Assembly: GCA_964449305.1 (NCBI GenBank)
Contig: CAYUYM010000004.1
Span: forward strand, 1 to 64,000
Origin: CAYUYM01 sp964449305
GTDB lineage: Bacteria; Bacteroidota; Ignavibacteria; SZUA-365; CAYQST01
DNA: 64,000 nucleotides
Direction of reading: 5' to 3'
The position numbers and the translations under genes are program-made. This document shows, piece after piece, positions 18,511 through 27,623 of the stretch. Under the pieces are notes generated by a model that made no database searches, was not told the origin of the DNA, and worked only from the letters and a program-made list of their open reading frames with translations. Every line of letters begins with the position of its first letter. Position 1 is the first letter of the stretch.

Positions 18511-21414
18511 ATGCGTATCGCCATACCACCACCCGTCATCTTCGCGCTCTGCCTCCTGTTCTGCAGTGCGTCCGCCATCGCCCAGCCTGCCGCATACCGG
18601 CCGCGCGGGGTGCACGCGTATCTCGTCAACTACGGGGCGATCAATGGCGACAGGCATCTCGCGGAGCTTGCGGCGCGGCGTTTCGTTCTCATCGATGAGG
18701 GGAGTGCCGCCGACATCAGGCGCATGAGCGCGGTGAATCCTGCCCTGCCGATCCTGCAATACAAGGACCTCGTCGCGCTCTACGACCGGATGCCGGAGTA
18801 TCCGGTCGTCAACCGCGATGAGCAGGCCTTCATGCATGCCTGCGAGCCGTCGGGGCTGGCCATCGCCGTGCGCGGCGATTCGGCCACGCTGGCATGGCTT
18901 CCCGATCGGCGCGACACGCTCACACGCGGATACCGGCTTCTCCTGATGCTCGATTCGCTCGGGACGCGTCAACGTCTCGTGGATTCGGTGATCCATGAAA
19001 CACGACACTCCGTGCGGCTGCCGAAGTCCGCCGTGTTTCTCGCCGTGGCATCGGTGCTGGAGGATGGAACAGAACGGCAGTATGGTCTGCCTGTCCCCAA
19101 TCCCGGTGACACGCGAGGCAGGCCGGTCGTCGCCGTCCGCGACATCACTGTGTCACGCACGCCGACACAGATCCGCTTCACCGCTGCCATCGAATCCCTC
19201 GGCGATGTGGATCCGGATTCGGTGACCGCACTCTGTGACATCAACCTCAACAATGTGTTGGACGGCAGGACGGAGCGCATCACCACGGTGAGGAACGGCG
19301 GTCGGTGGATGCTGGACTGCAGCGCGGCCGTCACGCCGGAGGATTTCGGGGGTGTCGAGTTCGTGGTGGATGCGTGGCACACGGGCAAGCCCGAGCGCAC
19401 GCCGGCGGGGGGAGCGTATTCCACGATCATCAACAACCGCATCACGAACAACAGCTACGGGTTCTTCGTGATGAATCCCGGCTCCTTCATCTGGCGAAAG
19501 GCCTACAACGACCAGGTGCTCGGATACTTCACAAAGTATGGATACACCGGCCTGTTCGAGGACGATACGTGGTACAAGATCTCCTCGTGGTCCACCGATG
19601 TCATGACACCGCATGCATACAACGACGTCGCGTGGAAGCAGGCGGTGTTCACCATGCTCGATTCGATCCGCATCGCCATCGCACCGCGTCCGGCGTACTT
19701 CAACGGGTTGTTCGCCGGGGCGTCGGACAGCCTTCTCGCGCATGCCGATGGCGGGATGACCGAGGGCTTCGCGTACACGCACTGGTCGGGGCACGTCACC
19801 GATGCCTATTGGCGTGAGCTGTGCGACGTGGGGTTGCGCGCACAGCACCGCTTCCACAAGATCTGGCTCGCACTCGGTGGGGCGCCGTTTGATGATCCCG
19901 GGGCGCGGTTGTATGTGTATGCCTCCTACATGCTGCTGGACGATTCGCTCGGCATGCTCGCGAATGCGACCGACTACAGCGAGTTCTCGCACTTCCCGGA
20001 ATTCGACATTCCCCTTGGCACGCCCCAGCGCACGGCGGACTCCACGGTGGACGAACTCCGACGCATCGATGCCGGGGGGGCGCCGTATCATGTGCGTGAG
20101 TTCACGCATGGCACCGTCGTGGTCAACGCGGGCAGGACGCGCACGGTGATCACCGACGGGTGGAAGGGGTGGCCGATGCTGCGCCTGACGCCCGGCACCA
20201 CCGTGGACGGCGGCCGGATCGAGACGATCGCCGGCTCCGACACGATTCCGCCGTTTCATGCACGCGTGTACCTCGATCCTGCCGCGGGTGGCGGGCTCTG
20301 GTCACCGGAGATCGACTCCATCGTCGTGACGCCTGCGCCAATGCCGGCCGATGGTGTCACGGAGGTGCGGCTGCGCTGCCTCGCGCACGACCGCAGTGCC
20401 GCTGTCTTCCATGCGGATGCCACGAAGCCGCTGTGGATCACGGCGGATCTGGGTCCACTGGGCGGGGCAAAGGATCTCGCGCTGTACAATGATGGGGCGC
20501 CTGCGTCCGCCGGTCCATCATGGTACGAGGCGCGCTGCACCATCCCTGTGGGCGCTCTCAATGCCGACACGGGCATCCGTTTCTCCGCGTTCTCCACCAC
20601 GGGCCTGATGGCGATGCAGAGCAGGCGCCTGCGCGTTGTCTCCGCGGACTCCACAAATCTGGTGATGAATTACAGTTTCGAGATTGACAACGACGAGAAC
20701 ACCGTTCCGGACCTGTGGACGCCCTACATGAAGGGCTTCACGTATGACACGCTTGGTGTGAATGCCGTGAGTGGCCGGCGCTCAATCCACGTTGTCAACG
20801 ACAGCGCCACCGATGCGCGCGGGGTGTATGCGCGGGTGGTGCTGAATCAGACGGCACCGCACGACCTGGTGCTCTCCGGATACTCCAAGGCCGTGGATGT
20901 GTCGGGCGTGAGGAACAACGATTACTCCATGTACATCGACATCCGCTATCAGGACGGCACGCCGCTCTACGGGCAGACGGCGACCTTTTCCACCGGCACA
21001 CACGATTGGGAATACGCGGAGAAGGTCATTCATCCATTGAAGCCGGTCCAGTCCCTGAGTCTCTACGCACTGTTCCGCAACCACACCGGCAGCGCGTGGT
21101 TCGACCACATCGCCCTGCGGCCGTATGACGGACCTTCCGTGGTGGACAGCCCCATGGCGCCGGATGCCGGCCATTTGCAGATCACACCGAATCCAGCACG
21201 GGGAGTCATCGCCATCTGTTCCCGCACTCAGATGGCACCGCAGCATGTCACCATCACAGATCTGACGGGACGCGAGGTGGTGCATCGGCCGTGCAGCCAC
21301 ACCGCTGAGGGGCTTGTCCACGTCGACATCACCGCACTTGCGCCGGGTTCATACCTGGTCCGGCTTGTTGGTGAGCACGGTGTCGAGACCGGCCGTTTCA
21401 TACGCAGGCCGTAG
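18511..21414 (+). CDS. T9SS-exported putative glycoside hydrolase (GHL15-like)
   Basis: A 967-residue protein. The signal peptide (VIFALCLLFCSASAIAQ) starts at ATG 18511. The first 600 residues look like a putative glycoside hydrolase of the GHL15 type: FVLIDEGSAADIRR, LPILQYKDLVALYDRMPEY, then TNNSYGFFVMNPGSFIWRKAY, TGLFEDDTWYK, FNGLFAGASDS and GGMTEGFAYTHW, with acidic residues placed as in a TIM barrel. A fibronectin-like insert (about 220-300) and a carbohydrate-binding-like beta domain (VMNYSFEIDNDENTVPDLW) follow. The last 80 residues (ITPNPARGVI, then GREVV, PGSYLVRLVG) are a type A T9SS sorting domain. The substrate is not known. It is flanked by matched 9-base repeats. Confidence 0.78.
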   Translation: MRIAIPPPVIFALCLLFCSASAIAQPAAYRPRGVHAYLVNYGAINGDRHLAELAARRFVLIDEGSAADIRRMSAVNPALPILQYKDLVALYDRMPEYPVVNRDEQAFMHACEPSGLAIAVRGDSATLAWLPDRRDTLTRGYRLLLMLDSLGTRQRLVDSVIHETRHSVRLPKSAVFLAVASVLEDGTERQYGLPVPNPGDTRGRPVVAVRDITVSRTPTQIRFTAAIESLGDVDPDSVTALCDINLNNVLDGRTERITTVRNGGRWMLDCSAAVTPEDFGGVEFVVDAWHTGKPERTPAGGAYSTIINNRITNNSYGFFVMNPGSFIWRKAYNDQVLGYFTKYGYTGLFEDDTWYKISSWSTDVMTPHAYNDVAWKQAVFTMLDSIRIAIAPRPAYFNGLFAGASDSLLAHADGGMTEGFAYTHWSGHVTDAYWRELCDVGLRAQHRFHKIWLALGGAPFDDPGARLYVYASYMLLDDSLGMLANATDYSEFSHFPEFDIPLGTPQRTADSTVDELRRIDAGGAPYHVREFTHGTVVVNAGRTRTVITDGWKGWPMLRLTPGTTVDGGRIETIAGSDTIPPFHARVYLDPAAGGGLWSPEIDSIVVTPAPMPADGVTEVRLRCLAHDRSAAVFHADATKPLWITADLGPLGGAKDLALYNDGAPASAGPSWYEARCTIPVGALNADTGIRFSAFSTTGLMAMQSRRLRVVSADSTNLVMNYSFEIDNDENTVPDLWTPYMKGFTYDTLGVNAVSGRRSIHVVNDSATDARGVYARVVLNQTAPHDLVLSGYSKAVDVSGVRNNDYSMYIDIRYQDGTPLYGQTATFSTGTHDWEYAEKVIHPLKPVQSLSLYALFRNHTGSAWFDHIALRPYDGPSVVDSPMAPDAGHLQITPNPARGVIAICSRTQMAPQHVTITDLTGREVVHRPCSHTAEGLVHVDITALAPGSYLVRLVGEHGVETGRFIRRP

Positions 21415-21433
21415 GGGAGGGGGCGGGTTGACG

Positions 21434-21460
21434 CGTTGTCAGGGTTGTCAAGGTTGGCGG
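21434..21460. repeat. Three tandem 9-base units, right copy
   Basis: The units are CGTTGTCAG, GGTTGTCAA and GGTTGGCGG, in the same orientation as 18316-18342 and matching it at most positions; the last unit is identical. It lies 19 bases after the stop of the glycoside hydrolase gene. Confidence 0.7.
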
Positions 21461-21546
21461 CGGTGGGACGTGGAGTGGACTCCCGCACATGCACCAAGTC
21501 AGCCGGAGTGTTCACAGGGATGACAGTGGGACGCGCGCGACGCCCC

Positions 21547-22533
21547 TCACCATCCAAGCACGAGTCCCATCCCAGCCTGTTGTGATGTGAGGACGGGGAC
21601 GAGCCGGAGGGAGACGGCATCGGCGGTGTCGGAGCTGCGCCAGATCTCGGGGTGTGCGGCGATTGTCCCGAAGAGGTAGCCGATGACGACGGCCAGCGGA
21701 TAGTCGCTGTACCAGTGGATGCCGTAGTTCACCATGCCCACGCCCACGAGGCCGGCGAGGGTGAGTCCCACGGGTCGGATCCACCAGACGTCGGGATAGT
21801 TTTCCGCGATCACGACCACGGTCGCCACCGAGGTGCAGACGTGTCCGCTCGGGAAGGCATCGTAGTGCGGCACCTTCTTGTGGTACTCGATCTGATCGGG
21901 GAACCAGCGCCACAGCCCCGTGGGCTGCGAGGCGACGAAGGGACTCTCGCGCCCGGTGATGTGCTTCAACACCTGGACCACGGCACCGGCGCCCAGCACC
22001 ACCTCGATGATCTGGCTCCCGGTGCGCAGTGCCCGGTTGTCGCCGGCGATGAGGCCGTACACGCCGAAGGCGCCGGCCATGCCGAACTGCGACTTCCCGT
22101 CGCCGAAGGACACAAAGATGTCGCTCCAGGTCTTGACGATGGGCTCCTCGCGGTACCAGCGGCTCCCGATGGTGTAGGTGATGTCGTCGGTGGCCATGAG
22201 GGCCGCCGTCAGCACGCCGACGCCAGCCAGCGGCAGCAGCGCGTCGCGGCTGAAGGAGACCTTGGTGAACTCCCATGCATCGCCGGGGATGTTGGTGATG
22301 CATTCGTGCCACACGGGCGGCGGAACGAGGGACCGGTCGGCCATGCGGGCTCCGCTGTCGGACGGCGGCGCGGTGAGCAGCCCGGCATCGCGCAGCACGG
22401 GAGGTGGTAGATGCAGGTGCTTCGAGAAGCGCATCTGACCGGACACCGGGGGCGTCCATGAACACACCAGGATGAGGATGAGAAGCGACAGTGGTCGGAA
22501 CAGGGTGATGATGCGGATGAGTGTGCTGGGCAT
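21547..22533 (-). CDS. PAP2-superfamily membrane phosphatase 1
   Basis: A 328-residue protein. A signal or anchor helix (ITLFRPLSLLILILVCSW) leads to a PAP2 domain with the three phosphatase motifs: KHITGRESPF, PSGHVCTS and YGIHWYSDYPLAVVIG. The His in PSGH and the later His-x4-Asp are the catalytic pair. Such enzymes dephosphorylate undecaprenyl pyrophosphate or phosphatidic acid at the outer face of the membrane. ATG 22533 (MPSTLIRI) is chosen because the upstream 40 codons look random. The C-terminus ends in a short beta-like, Trp-final stretch (GMGLVLGW). Gene order places it after a second PAP2 gene in the same orientation. Confidence 0.87.
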   Translation of the reverse strand: MPSTLIRIITLFRPLSLLILILVCSWTPPVSGQMRFSKHLHLPPPVLRDAGLLTAPPSDSGARMADRSLVPPPVWHECITNIPGDAWEFTKVSFSRDALLPLAGVGVLTAALMATDDITYTIGSRWYREEPIVKTWSDIFVSFGDGKSQFGMAGAFGVYGLIAGDNRALRTGSQIIEVVLGAGAVVQVLKHITGRESPFVASQPTGLWRWFPDQIEYHKKVPHYDAFPSGHVCTSVATVVVIAENYPDVWWIRPVGLTLAGLVGVGMVNYGIHWYSDYPLAVVIGYLFGTIAAHPEIWRSSDTADAVSLRLVPVLTSQQAGMGLVLGW

Positions 22534-22673
22534 TGCGCGAAGGGGGGAAGGGGATCGAGATGTCACGTGGGCGGCACAGACGGGTGATGGAAGGAGTGCT
22601 GGGAGTGTGGAGGGGACGTGCCGCGTCGTCAACGGAGTCGCATCAGATGACATGCGTTGTGGCGCATTCCCGG

Positions 22674-23576
22674 TCAGAATCGCACGACAAGCGAGAGGCC
22701 CTGGATGTCAAGGGAGGAGTAGGGTTGCACGGCGACCGGGGCGTTCTCACGATCCCATGCGTCGATGAGGCGGGTGAGGGCCACACCGATGGCGGCGCCC
22801 GCAACGCAGTCACTGATCCAGTGCGTGCGCTCAGTGATGCGGCTCACGGCCACGAGCGAGGCGAAGGAATACGTCACATACGGCAGCCATGGCGTGTCGA
22901 AGACGAGGTTGAACGTCTCTGCCACGGAAAAGATGGTGGCGGTGTGTCCGGAGGGAAACGCATCGTAGGCGGCAAGGGAGCGGTGGTTGGGTCCCTTCTG
23001 GGTGAAGTACGCGAAGGGCCCGTGAAAGCGGCCTCCTGGCATCGTGGCATCGCTCGGACGCTCCCGGCTGAACAGGTGTTTCAACACCTGCACGGTGATG
23101 CCGGTCAGCAGGAAGGACTGGAAGCCGACACGCCCCGCCCGGCGGACCTGCTGGTCCCCGGAGATGACACCCGCCAGCCACACTGGCACGAACACCCCGA
23201 GTGAGAACATGCCGTCGCCGGTCATGGTCACCACACGGCTCATGGTGGACAGGAGTGGGCTTCGCTCCTTTGCACGGAACAGAAAGCGATAGGATCCCTG
23301 ATCGCCCTCGTAGATCAGCGCGAACATCAGGACCGCCGGCACCGCCACGGCGGGATACACCCAGGTGTTCGAGGAATCGATGAGCACCGTGGCCATCAGC
23401 CCGCAGGGCACGGCCTGTGTGCTGTCACCCTCCGCCTGCGGAAGCACGACGATCACGGCGACGCGATCGGACGAGGATGTGGTGACCGCTCCGAGACGGG
23501 CTGGATGCAACAGTGCCGCCATCATCACGAAGCACATGATGATGGCGGCATGCAGTGTGTGTCGGGGATTGATCAC
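22674..23576 (-). CDS. PAP2-superfamily membrane phosphatase 2
   Basis: A 300-residue protein. After a signal peptide (MCFVMMAALLHPARLGAV) and one helix (VYPAVAVPAVLMFALIY) comes a PAP2 domain with KHLFSRERP, AYDAFPSGHTATIFS and SRITERTHWISDCVAGAAIG, all three motifs with the expected Arg and His residues. It is paralogous to the gene at 21547-22533 but only distantly similar outside the motifs. The C-terminus ends in alternating hydrophobics and a final Phe (LSLVVRF), which in Gram-negatives can mark an outer-membrane end; this is only suggestive. Confidence 0.88.
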   Translation of the reverse strand: MINPRHTLHAAIIMCFVMMAALLHPARLGAVTTSSSDRVAVIVVLPQAEGDSTQAVPCGLMATVLIDSSNTWVYPAVAVPAVLMFALIYEGDQGSYRFLFRAKERSPLLSTMSRVVTMTGDGMFSLGVFVPVWLAGVISGDQQVRRAGRVGFQSFLLTGITVQVLKHLFSRERPSDATMPGGRFHGPFAYFTQKGPNHRSLAAYDAFPSGHTATIFSVAETFNLVFDTPWLPYVTYSFASLVAVSRITERTHWISDCVAGAAIGVALTRLIDAWDRENAPVAVQPYSSLDIQGLSLVVRF

Positions 23577-23608
23577 GGAAGCGGTGTCACCCGCAGAACC
23601 GCGGCCGG

Positions 23609-24517
23609 CTAATGCGCAACGATGAGCTTGCGCGTGGCGACGCCGGCCGGCGTCTCGAGGCGGTAGTAATACACACCGGGTGTGCTGATCGCGCCCGCAG
23701 GGATCGTCGCGGTGTATTCACCGGCGTCCATCACCTCGTCCTTCAGCACCGACAGCTCTCGGCCGAGGCAGTCGAACAGCGCAAGGCGCACCGGTCGGCG
23801 GTCGGCCACCGCGAAGCGGATCACGGACACCGAGGGAGCGGACAGGGAGACGGGGTTCGGGTAGTTCTGATCAAGACGCATGCCGGTTGCCGCAGGGATG
23901 CCCTCCACCGCGAGAACGGAGCTGCACAGCACGGACGCGCCGGTGACGGCATCGATGACACACACCATGGTGTCTGACGCCGACGAGATCTGGAAGATCC
24001 AGTAGTTGCCTGGCACACCACCCTGCGTCGCTGCGGTGTAGCCGCAGACGGCAAACTTCACCGCAGCATCCGGATTGCGCTGCACAAAATCATCCACGCC
24101 GGCGGTGTGCGCCGCAGTCATCGCGTCGGGGGAATCGAGCCAGGGTTCCGTCAGCTCCTGGGGCACATCCCCGTTCAGCGACACCTGTCCCTCACCCTCC
24201 ACCACCAGAATCTGTCGGCCCAGGACAGGCATGTCGAACACCATGGCCATGACCAGAGAGTCTTTGCTTGGAGAGTAGAAGGGATAGACCCAGCCCGAGG
24301 TCCGCCCGGTGGAGATGTCCATGAGCATGTTGATGAGGCCGTTGTTCATCTCGAGGAACATGACATTGGCAAGAAAGGCATCGGAGGAATACTCCGATTG
24401 CACCTGGGCGAAAACCTCATTGATGGGGTCCTTCGCCGCCATGTCCATGGTCTGCGCCTGGGCAGCCATGCCGGAGATGAGCAGGGCAAGCAGAAATAGT
24501 CGGGGTGTCTTCATCAT
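23609..24517 (-). CDS. Secreted T9SS cargo protein of unknown function
   Basis: A 302-residue protein. The signal peptide starts at MMKTPRLFLLALLISGMAAQAQ; ATG 24517 has AGAGG five bases upstream. The middle has no recognised domain but resembles small beta/alpha proteins that describe bound or measured values (YWIFQISSASDTMVCVIDAVTG). The end begins RLDQNYPNPVS and continues IRFAVADRRPVRLALFDCLGRELSVL to GVYYYRLETPAG and KLIVAH, a textbook type A T9SS sorting domain that is cut off on export. The role is unknown. It converges on nothing and lies between PAP2 and ahpC genes. Confidence 0.82.
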   Translation of the reverse strand: MMKTPRLFLLALLISGMAAQAQTMDMAAKDPINEVFAQVQSEYSSDAFLANVMFLEMNNGLINMLMDISTGRTSGWVYPFYSPSKDSLVMAMVFDMPVLGRQILVVEGEGQVSLNGDVPQELTEPWLDSPDAMTAAHTAGVDDFVQRNPDAAVKFAVCGYTAATQGGVPGNYWIFQISSASDTMVCVIDAVTGASVLCSSVLAVEGIPAATGMRLDQNYPNPVSLSAPSVSVIRFAVADRRPVRLALFDCLGRELSVLKDEVMDAGEYTATIPAGAISTPGVYYYRLETPAGVATRKLIVAH

Positions 24518-24718
24518 GGCATCCTCTTTGGTGATTGCGTGACTGATGGAAGGAAAATACAAAGTTTTGGAGAGAACAACGATTCCCTCGCGGCGCCGTC
24601 TGCCTGATGCATCGATCGGCGATGCCACCGGTCATTCCGGAAACGGTTTTCCAGAAAATCGTGTTATGCCTTTCGTTGCGAACGACCACACTTTTCCTCA
24701 TCATTCAGGAGACATTTC

Positions 24719-25249
24719 ATGCTTACGATTGGAGATCACTTCCCCGAGTTCAAATTGAAGGCCACGGTGAGCCGCGAAGCGGGTCAGGAATTTGCCGAGA
24801 TCACCGACAAATCCTTCCCCGGCAAGTGGCTGGTCGTGTTCTTCTGGCCCATGGATTTCACCTTCGTCTGCCCGACGGAGATCGCCGAATTCGGCAGGCG
24901 CTTCAACGATTTCAAGGACCGCGATGCCCAGGTGCTCGGTGCATCCATCGACACGGAATTCGTTCATCTTGCATGGCGCAACAATCACGCCGACTTGAAG
25001 GATCTCCCCTTCCCGATGCTCGCCGACACGAAGCGTGAGTTGTCGGAAGCGTTGGGCATCCTCCACAAGGAGGCCGGTGTCGATCTTCGTGCCACCTTCA
25101 TCGTCGATCCCGAGGGCATCATCCGCTGGGTCACGGTGAACGATCTCTCCGTCGGCCGCTCCATCCCCGAGACGCTCCGCGTGCTCGATGCGCTCCAGAC
25201 CGACGAGCTCTGCCCCTGCAACTGGGAAAAGGGCCAGGCCACACTCTGA
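24719..25249 (+). CDS. ahpC: Peroxiredoxin (AhpC/TSA family)
   Basis: A 176-residue peroxiredoxin that reduces hydrogen peroxide and alkyl hydroperoxides. The peroxidatic cysteine is Cys51 in FTFVCPTEIAEF. The C-terminal CPCNW (Cys165 and Cys167) supplies the resolving cysteine, placing it in the AhpC subgroup that pairs with AhpD. AGGAGA lies 5-6 bases before ATG 24719. The next gene, ahpD, starts 3 bases after the stop, so the two are one operon. The leader region around 24645-24660 has an imperfect GGAAA-TTTCC symmetry that could be a redox-regulator site, not proven. Confidence 0.96.
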   Translation: MLTIGDHFPEFKLKATVSREAGQEFAEITDKSFPGKWLVVFFWPMDFTFVCPTEIAEFGRRFNDFKDRDAQVLGASIDTEFVHLAWRNNHADLKDLPFPMLADTKRELSEALGILHKEAGVDLRATFIVDPEGIIRWVTVNDLSVGRSIPETLRVLDALQTDELCPCNWEKGQATL

Positions 25250-25252
25250 GGC

Positions 25253-25777
25253 ATGAGCATGAGCACACTCGAATCCCTCCGCGATGCGCTGCCCGAAGCG
25301 GCCAAGGACATCAAGCTCAACATCCAGTCCGTGCTCGGTGACGGCGCCCTGTCGCCGGCGCAGAAATGGGGCACGGCCGTGGCCTGCGCCATCGCGTCGC
25401 GCAATGATGCGTTGAAATCGGCCATCCTCGCTGAGGCACAGGTGGTTGTCGAACCAGCAGTGATTGAGGACGCGAAGGCCGCCGCGGTGATCATGGGCAT
25501 GAACAACGTGTTCTACCGCTTCAAGCACATGGTCGGCAGAGACGCCTACACCTCCAAGCCAGCGCGTCTGCGCATGAACGTGATCGCCCGACCGCAGACC
25601 TCCAAGGTCGACTTCGAGCTGTTCTGCCTTGCTGTCAGTTCCATCAACGGCTGCGAATCCTGCATCCGCAGCCATGAGGCGGTGGTGCTGGAAGGCGGCC
25701 TCACGGAGGACCATGTGTGGGATGCGGTCCGCATCGCCGCGGTGATCCACGCCATGGCGGTCTCGCTCGAGATCTGA
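25253..25777 (+). CDS. ahpD: Alkylhydroperoxidase AhpD
   Basis: A 174-residue protein of the carboxymuconolactone decarboxylase-like fold. INGCESCIRSHE holds the redox pair Cys134/Cys137 and His141 of the AhpD active site. In the AhpC/AhpD system of actinobacteria, AhpD recycles oxidised AhpC using lipoylated dihydrolipoamide acyltransferase; the family and this operon suggest the same here. A lipoate-ligase-like gene lies only 2.4 kb away, though in another transcript. A strong terminator follows. Confidence 0.95.
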   Translation: MSMSTLESLRDALPEAAKDIKLNIQSVLGDGALSPAQKWGTAVACAIASRNDALKSAILAEAQVVVEPAVIEDAKAAAVIMGMNNVFYRFKHMVGRDAYTSKPARLRMNVIARPQTSKVDFELFCLAVSSINGCESCIRSHEAVVLEGGLTEDHVWDAVRIAAVIHAMAVSLEI

Positions 25778-25797
25778 CGCAATCCATCGTGTTCAAG

Positions 25798-25838
25798 CGA
25801 ACAAAGGGACGACGCAACCGTCGTCCCTTTGTTCGTTT
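25798..25838. terminator. Strong hairpin terminator between ahpD and the VWA gene
   Basis: A perfect 17-bp stem (arms 25798-25814 and 25819-25835, tetraloop CAAC) follows ahpD by 20 bases. The downstream plus-strand bases are T-rich. It can also end the convergent VWA-domain gene on the minus strand. Confidence 0.85.
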
Positions 25839-25852
25839 CAAGCCAGCGTTCC

Positions 25853-27346
25853 TCAACGGATCGTGAATCCGCGGCTCCAGCGCCGTCCGCCGGAGGTGAT
25901 GGTCAGGACATGCCAGCCGGGTCCCGCCGGGCGAAGGTCCAGTTGCTCCACATCGCCGATGCCATCCATGATGCCCTGGGCGCGATGGATCTCGCGGCCC
26001 AGCAGGTCGTGCACGGTGAGCGTGTAGGGTCCATGCACATCGGCTGGAATCTGCACGCAGAAGCGGCCGTCACTGGGCTCGGGCCAGATGCCGGGCACGG
26101 AGGCGGAGGGCACCTGGTCGATCGCGGTCGCGATGCCGGTGGTGGCGGATGCGGTGGCACCATCGCAGAGGTTGCGTGTGGTGATGCTGATGGACGCGCC
26201 CGGGCTGGGCGGCCCCGCCTCGTTGCGCCAGGCGATGCGGCAATCCTGCCCCGGCGTTGTGCGTGCGATGGTGAAGATGCGCCCGAACACCTGCGCCAGC
26301 TCGGTGGAGGTGGGGCACTTCAGGAACTCGCCGCCGGTGCCTGTGGCGAGTGCCTTGAGCTGCGTCGTGTCGCCGATGCCCAGAGCGATGGTGAAGATGC
26401 GCACGGAATCCGCGACAGCCAGGGTGAGGACATCCAGCATGGAATGCGAGCTGCTGTTGTCCATCCCGTCCGTCATCAGCACCACGATTCTGTTGGGGTT
26501 GGACGCCTGTGCAGCGATGGAGACGACCCCCTCGTACCCGGCGTCCCACACGGCCGTGGCTCCTCCGCAGGTGAGTCCGTTCACCGCCGCGGTGAGCAGG
26601 CTCTGGTTCGTGGTCAGCGGCTGGAGCAGCGTGGTGGTGGTGGAGAACGCGTGCAGCGAGGCCTCGTCGGACACCCCATCCATGTTGGACACGAACTGCG
26701 TGGCCGCCTGCATGAGCGCGGTCATGGGTTGCCCCACCATCGATCCTGACACATCGAGCACGAGTGCGGCGGAAAGCGGGTTGAAGAATGCCGAGGTGAG
26801 TGTGAGATCCGTCACATCACGACCGTCCTCCTGGACAAGGAGATCCTCGCGCGTGAAGCCGAACGCAGGCTGGCATTCCATGGAGCAGCACAGGATGCGG
26901 AAATCCACGATCCTCTCGACGCCGTTCGCGCACGCCCGTGTGATGGTGAGCGTGCTTGATGTGGTGGGTGTGACTCGCACCTCGGTGATGCACTCCGCCT
27001 TGTTGCCCACCGCGTCGGTCACCTCACAGCGGTAGGACCCGGACTCCAGCGCCGTGAACACGGAGAGCTGTGACGACGGCTGGGGGAGCTGTCCTGTGAG
27101 CGGTGGGAGCGGCGTCCAGGCGAAGGTGCAGGGCTGCCGTGCCTCCCGCACATAGGCGAACAGCGCGACACTGGCACCCTTCGGCACCGTGATCGTGGGC
27201 AGGGTGGTGACCAGCAGCCCTCCATCTCTGACGGCGGGCTGCGGAGCGTCGGGGGTGGGCATCTGTGCCGAGGTGATCTGCACCATGGCGATGAACAGGA
27301 TCCAGAAACGGACCCCCATTTGTGCGAGGTGGTGAATCTTCTTCAT
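25853..27346 (-). CDS. Secreted von Willebrand factor A domain protein with T9SS tail
   Basis: A 497-residue protein. The signal peptide is ILFIAMVQITSAQ. An Ig-like region follows (PTITVPKGASVALFAYV to SGSYRCEVTDAVGN), then a VWA domain from about residue 190 with the MIDAS motif DVSGSMVG and MTDGMDN. Next comes a short cysteine-containing region, and finally a T9SS-type tail (YTLTVHDLLGREIHR to GWHVLTITSG). It probably binds a protein or metal at the cell surface. ATG 27346 is chosen for its signal peptide and GGAG site; the frame runs 106 codons further without protein character. An 8-bp hairpin (27383-27403) lies in the leader. Confidence 0.82.
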   Translation of the reverse strand: MKKIHHLAQMGVRFWILFIAMVQITSAQMPTPDAPQPAVRDGGLLVTTLPTITVPKGASVALFAYVREARQPCTFAWTPLPPLTGQLPQPSSQLSVFTALESGSYRCEVTDAVGNKAECITEVRVTPTTSSTLTITRACANGVERIVDFRILCCSMECQPAFGFTREDLLVQEDGRDVTDLTLTSAFFNPLSAALVLDVSGSMVGQPMTALMQAATQFVSNMDGVSDEASLHAFSTTTTLLQPLTTNQSLLTAAVNGLTCGGATAVWDAGYEGVVSIAAQASNPNRIVVLMTDGMDNSSSHSMLDVLTLAVADSVRIFTIALGIGDTTQLKALATGTGGEFLKCPTSTELAQVFGRIFTIARTTPGQDCRIAWRNEAGPPSPGASISITTRNLCDGATASATTGIATAIDQVPSASVPGIWPEPSDGRFCVQIPADVHGPYTLTVHDLLGREIHRAQGIMDGIGDVEQLDLRPAGPGWHVLTITSGGRRWSRGFTIR

Positions 27347-27623
27347 GTCGACTCCGGGAGTGGCTGCGTGGCGTTGCATGGTGGGATGGTGTCGTACCAT
27401 CCCGGCGGAGAGTGTCGGTCCCCGTCGTGTGACGGTCAGGGCAAATCTCCGCAGAATTCCACCGAAATCAAATCCCCGCGCCCCCGCCCTGCGACGGGCC
27501 CCGGAACACGCGTGCCTCCGGCCACGATGTCCCGCCATTAATCCCTTGCCCCTTTGAAACGGCCGTTGTATGTTGCCGATGTGTACAACAACGGCTGCTT
27601 CCTCATTCACCAAAGGCGTACCG

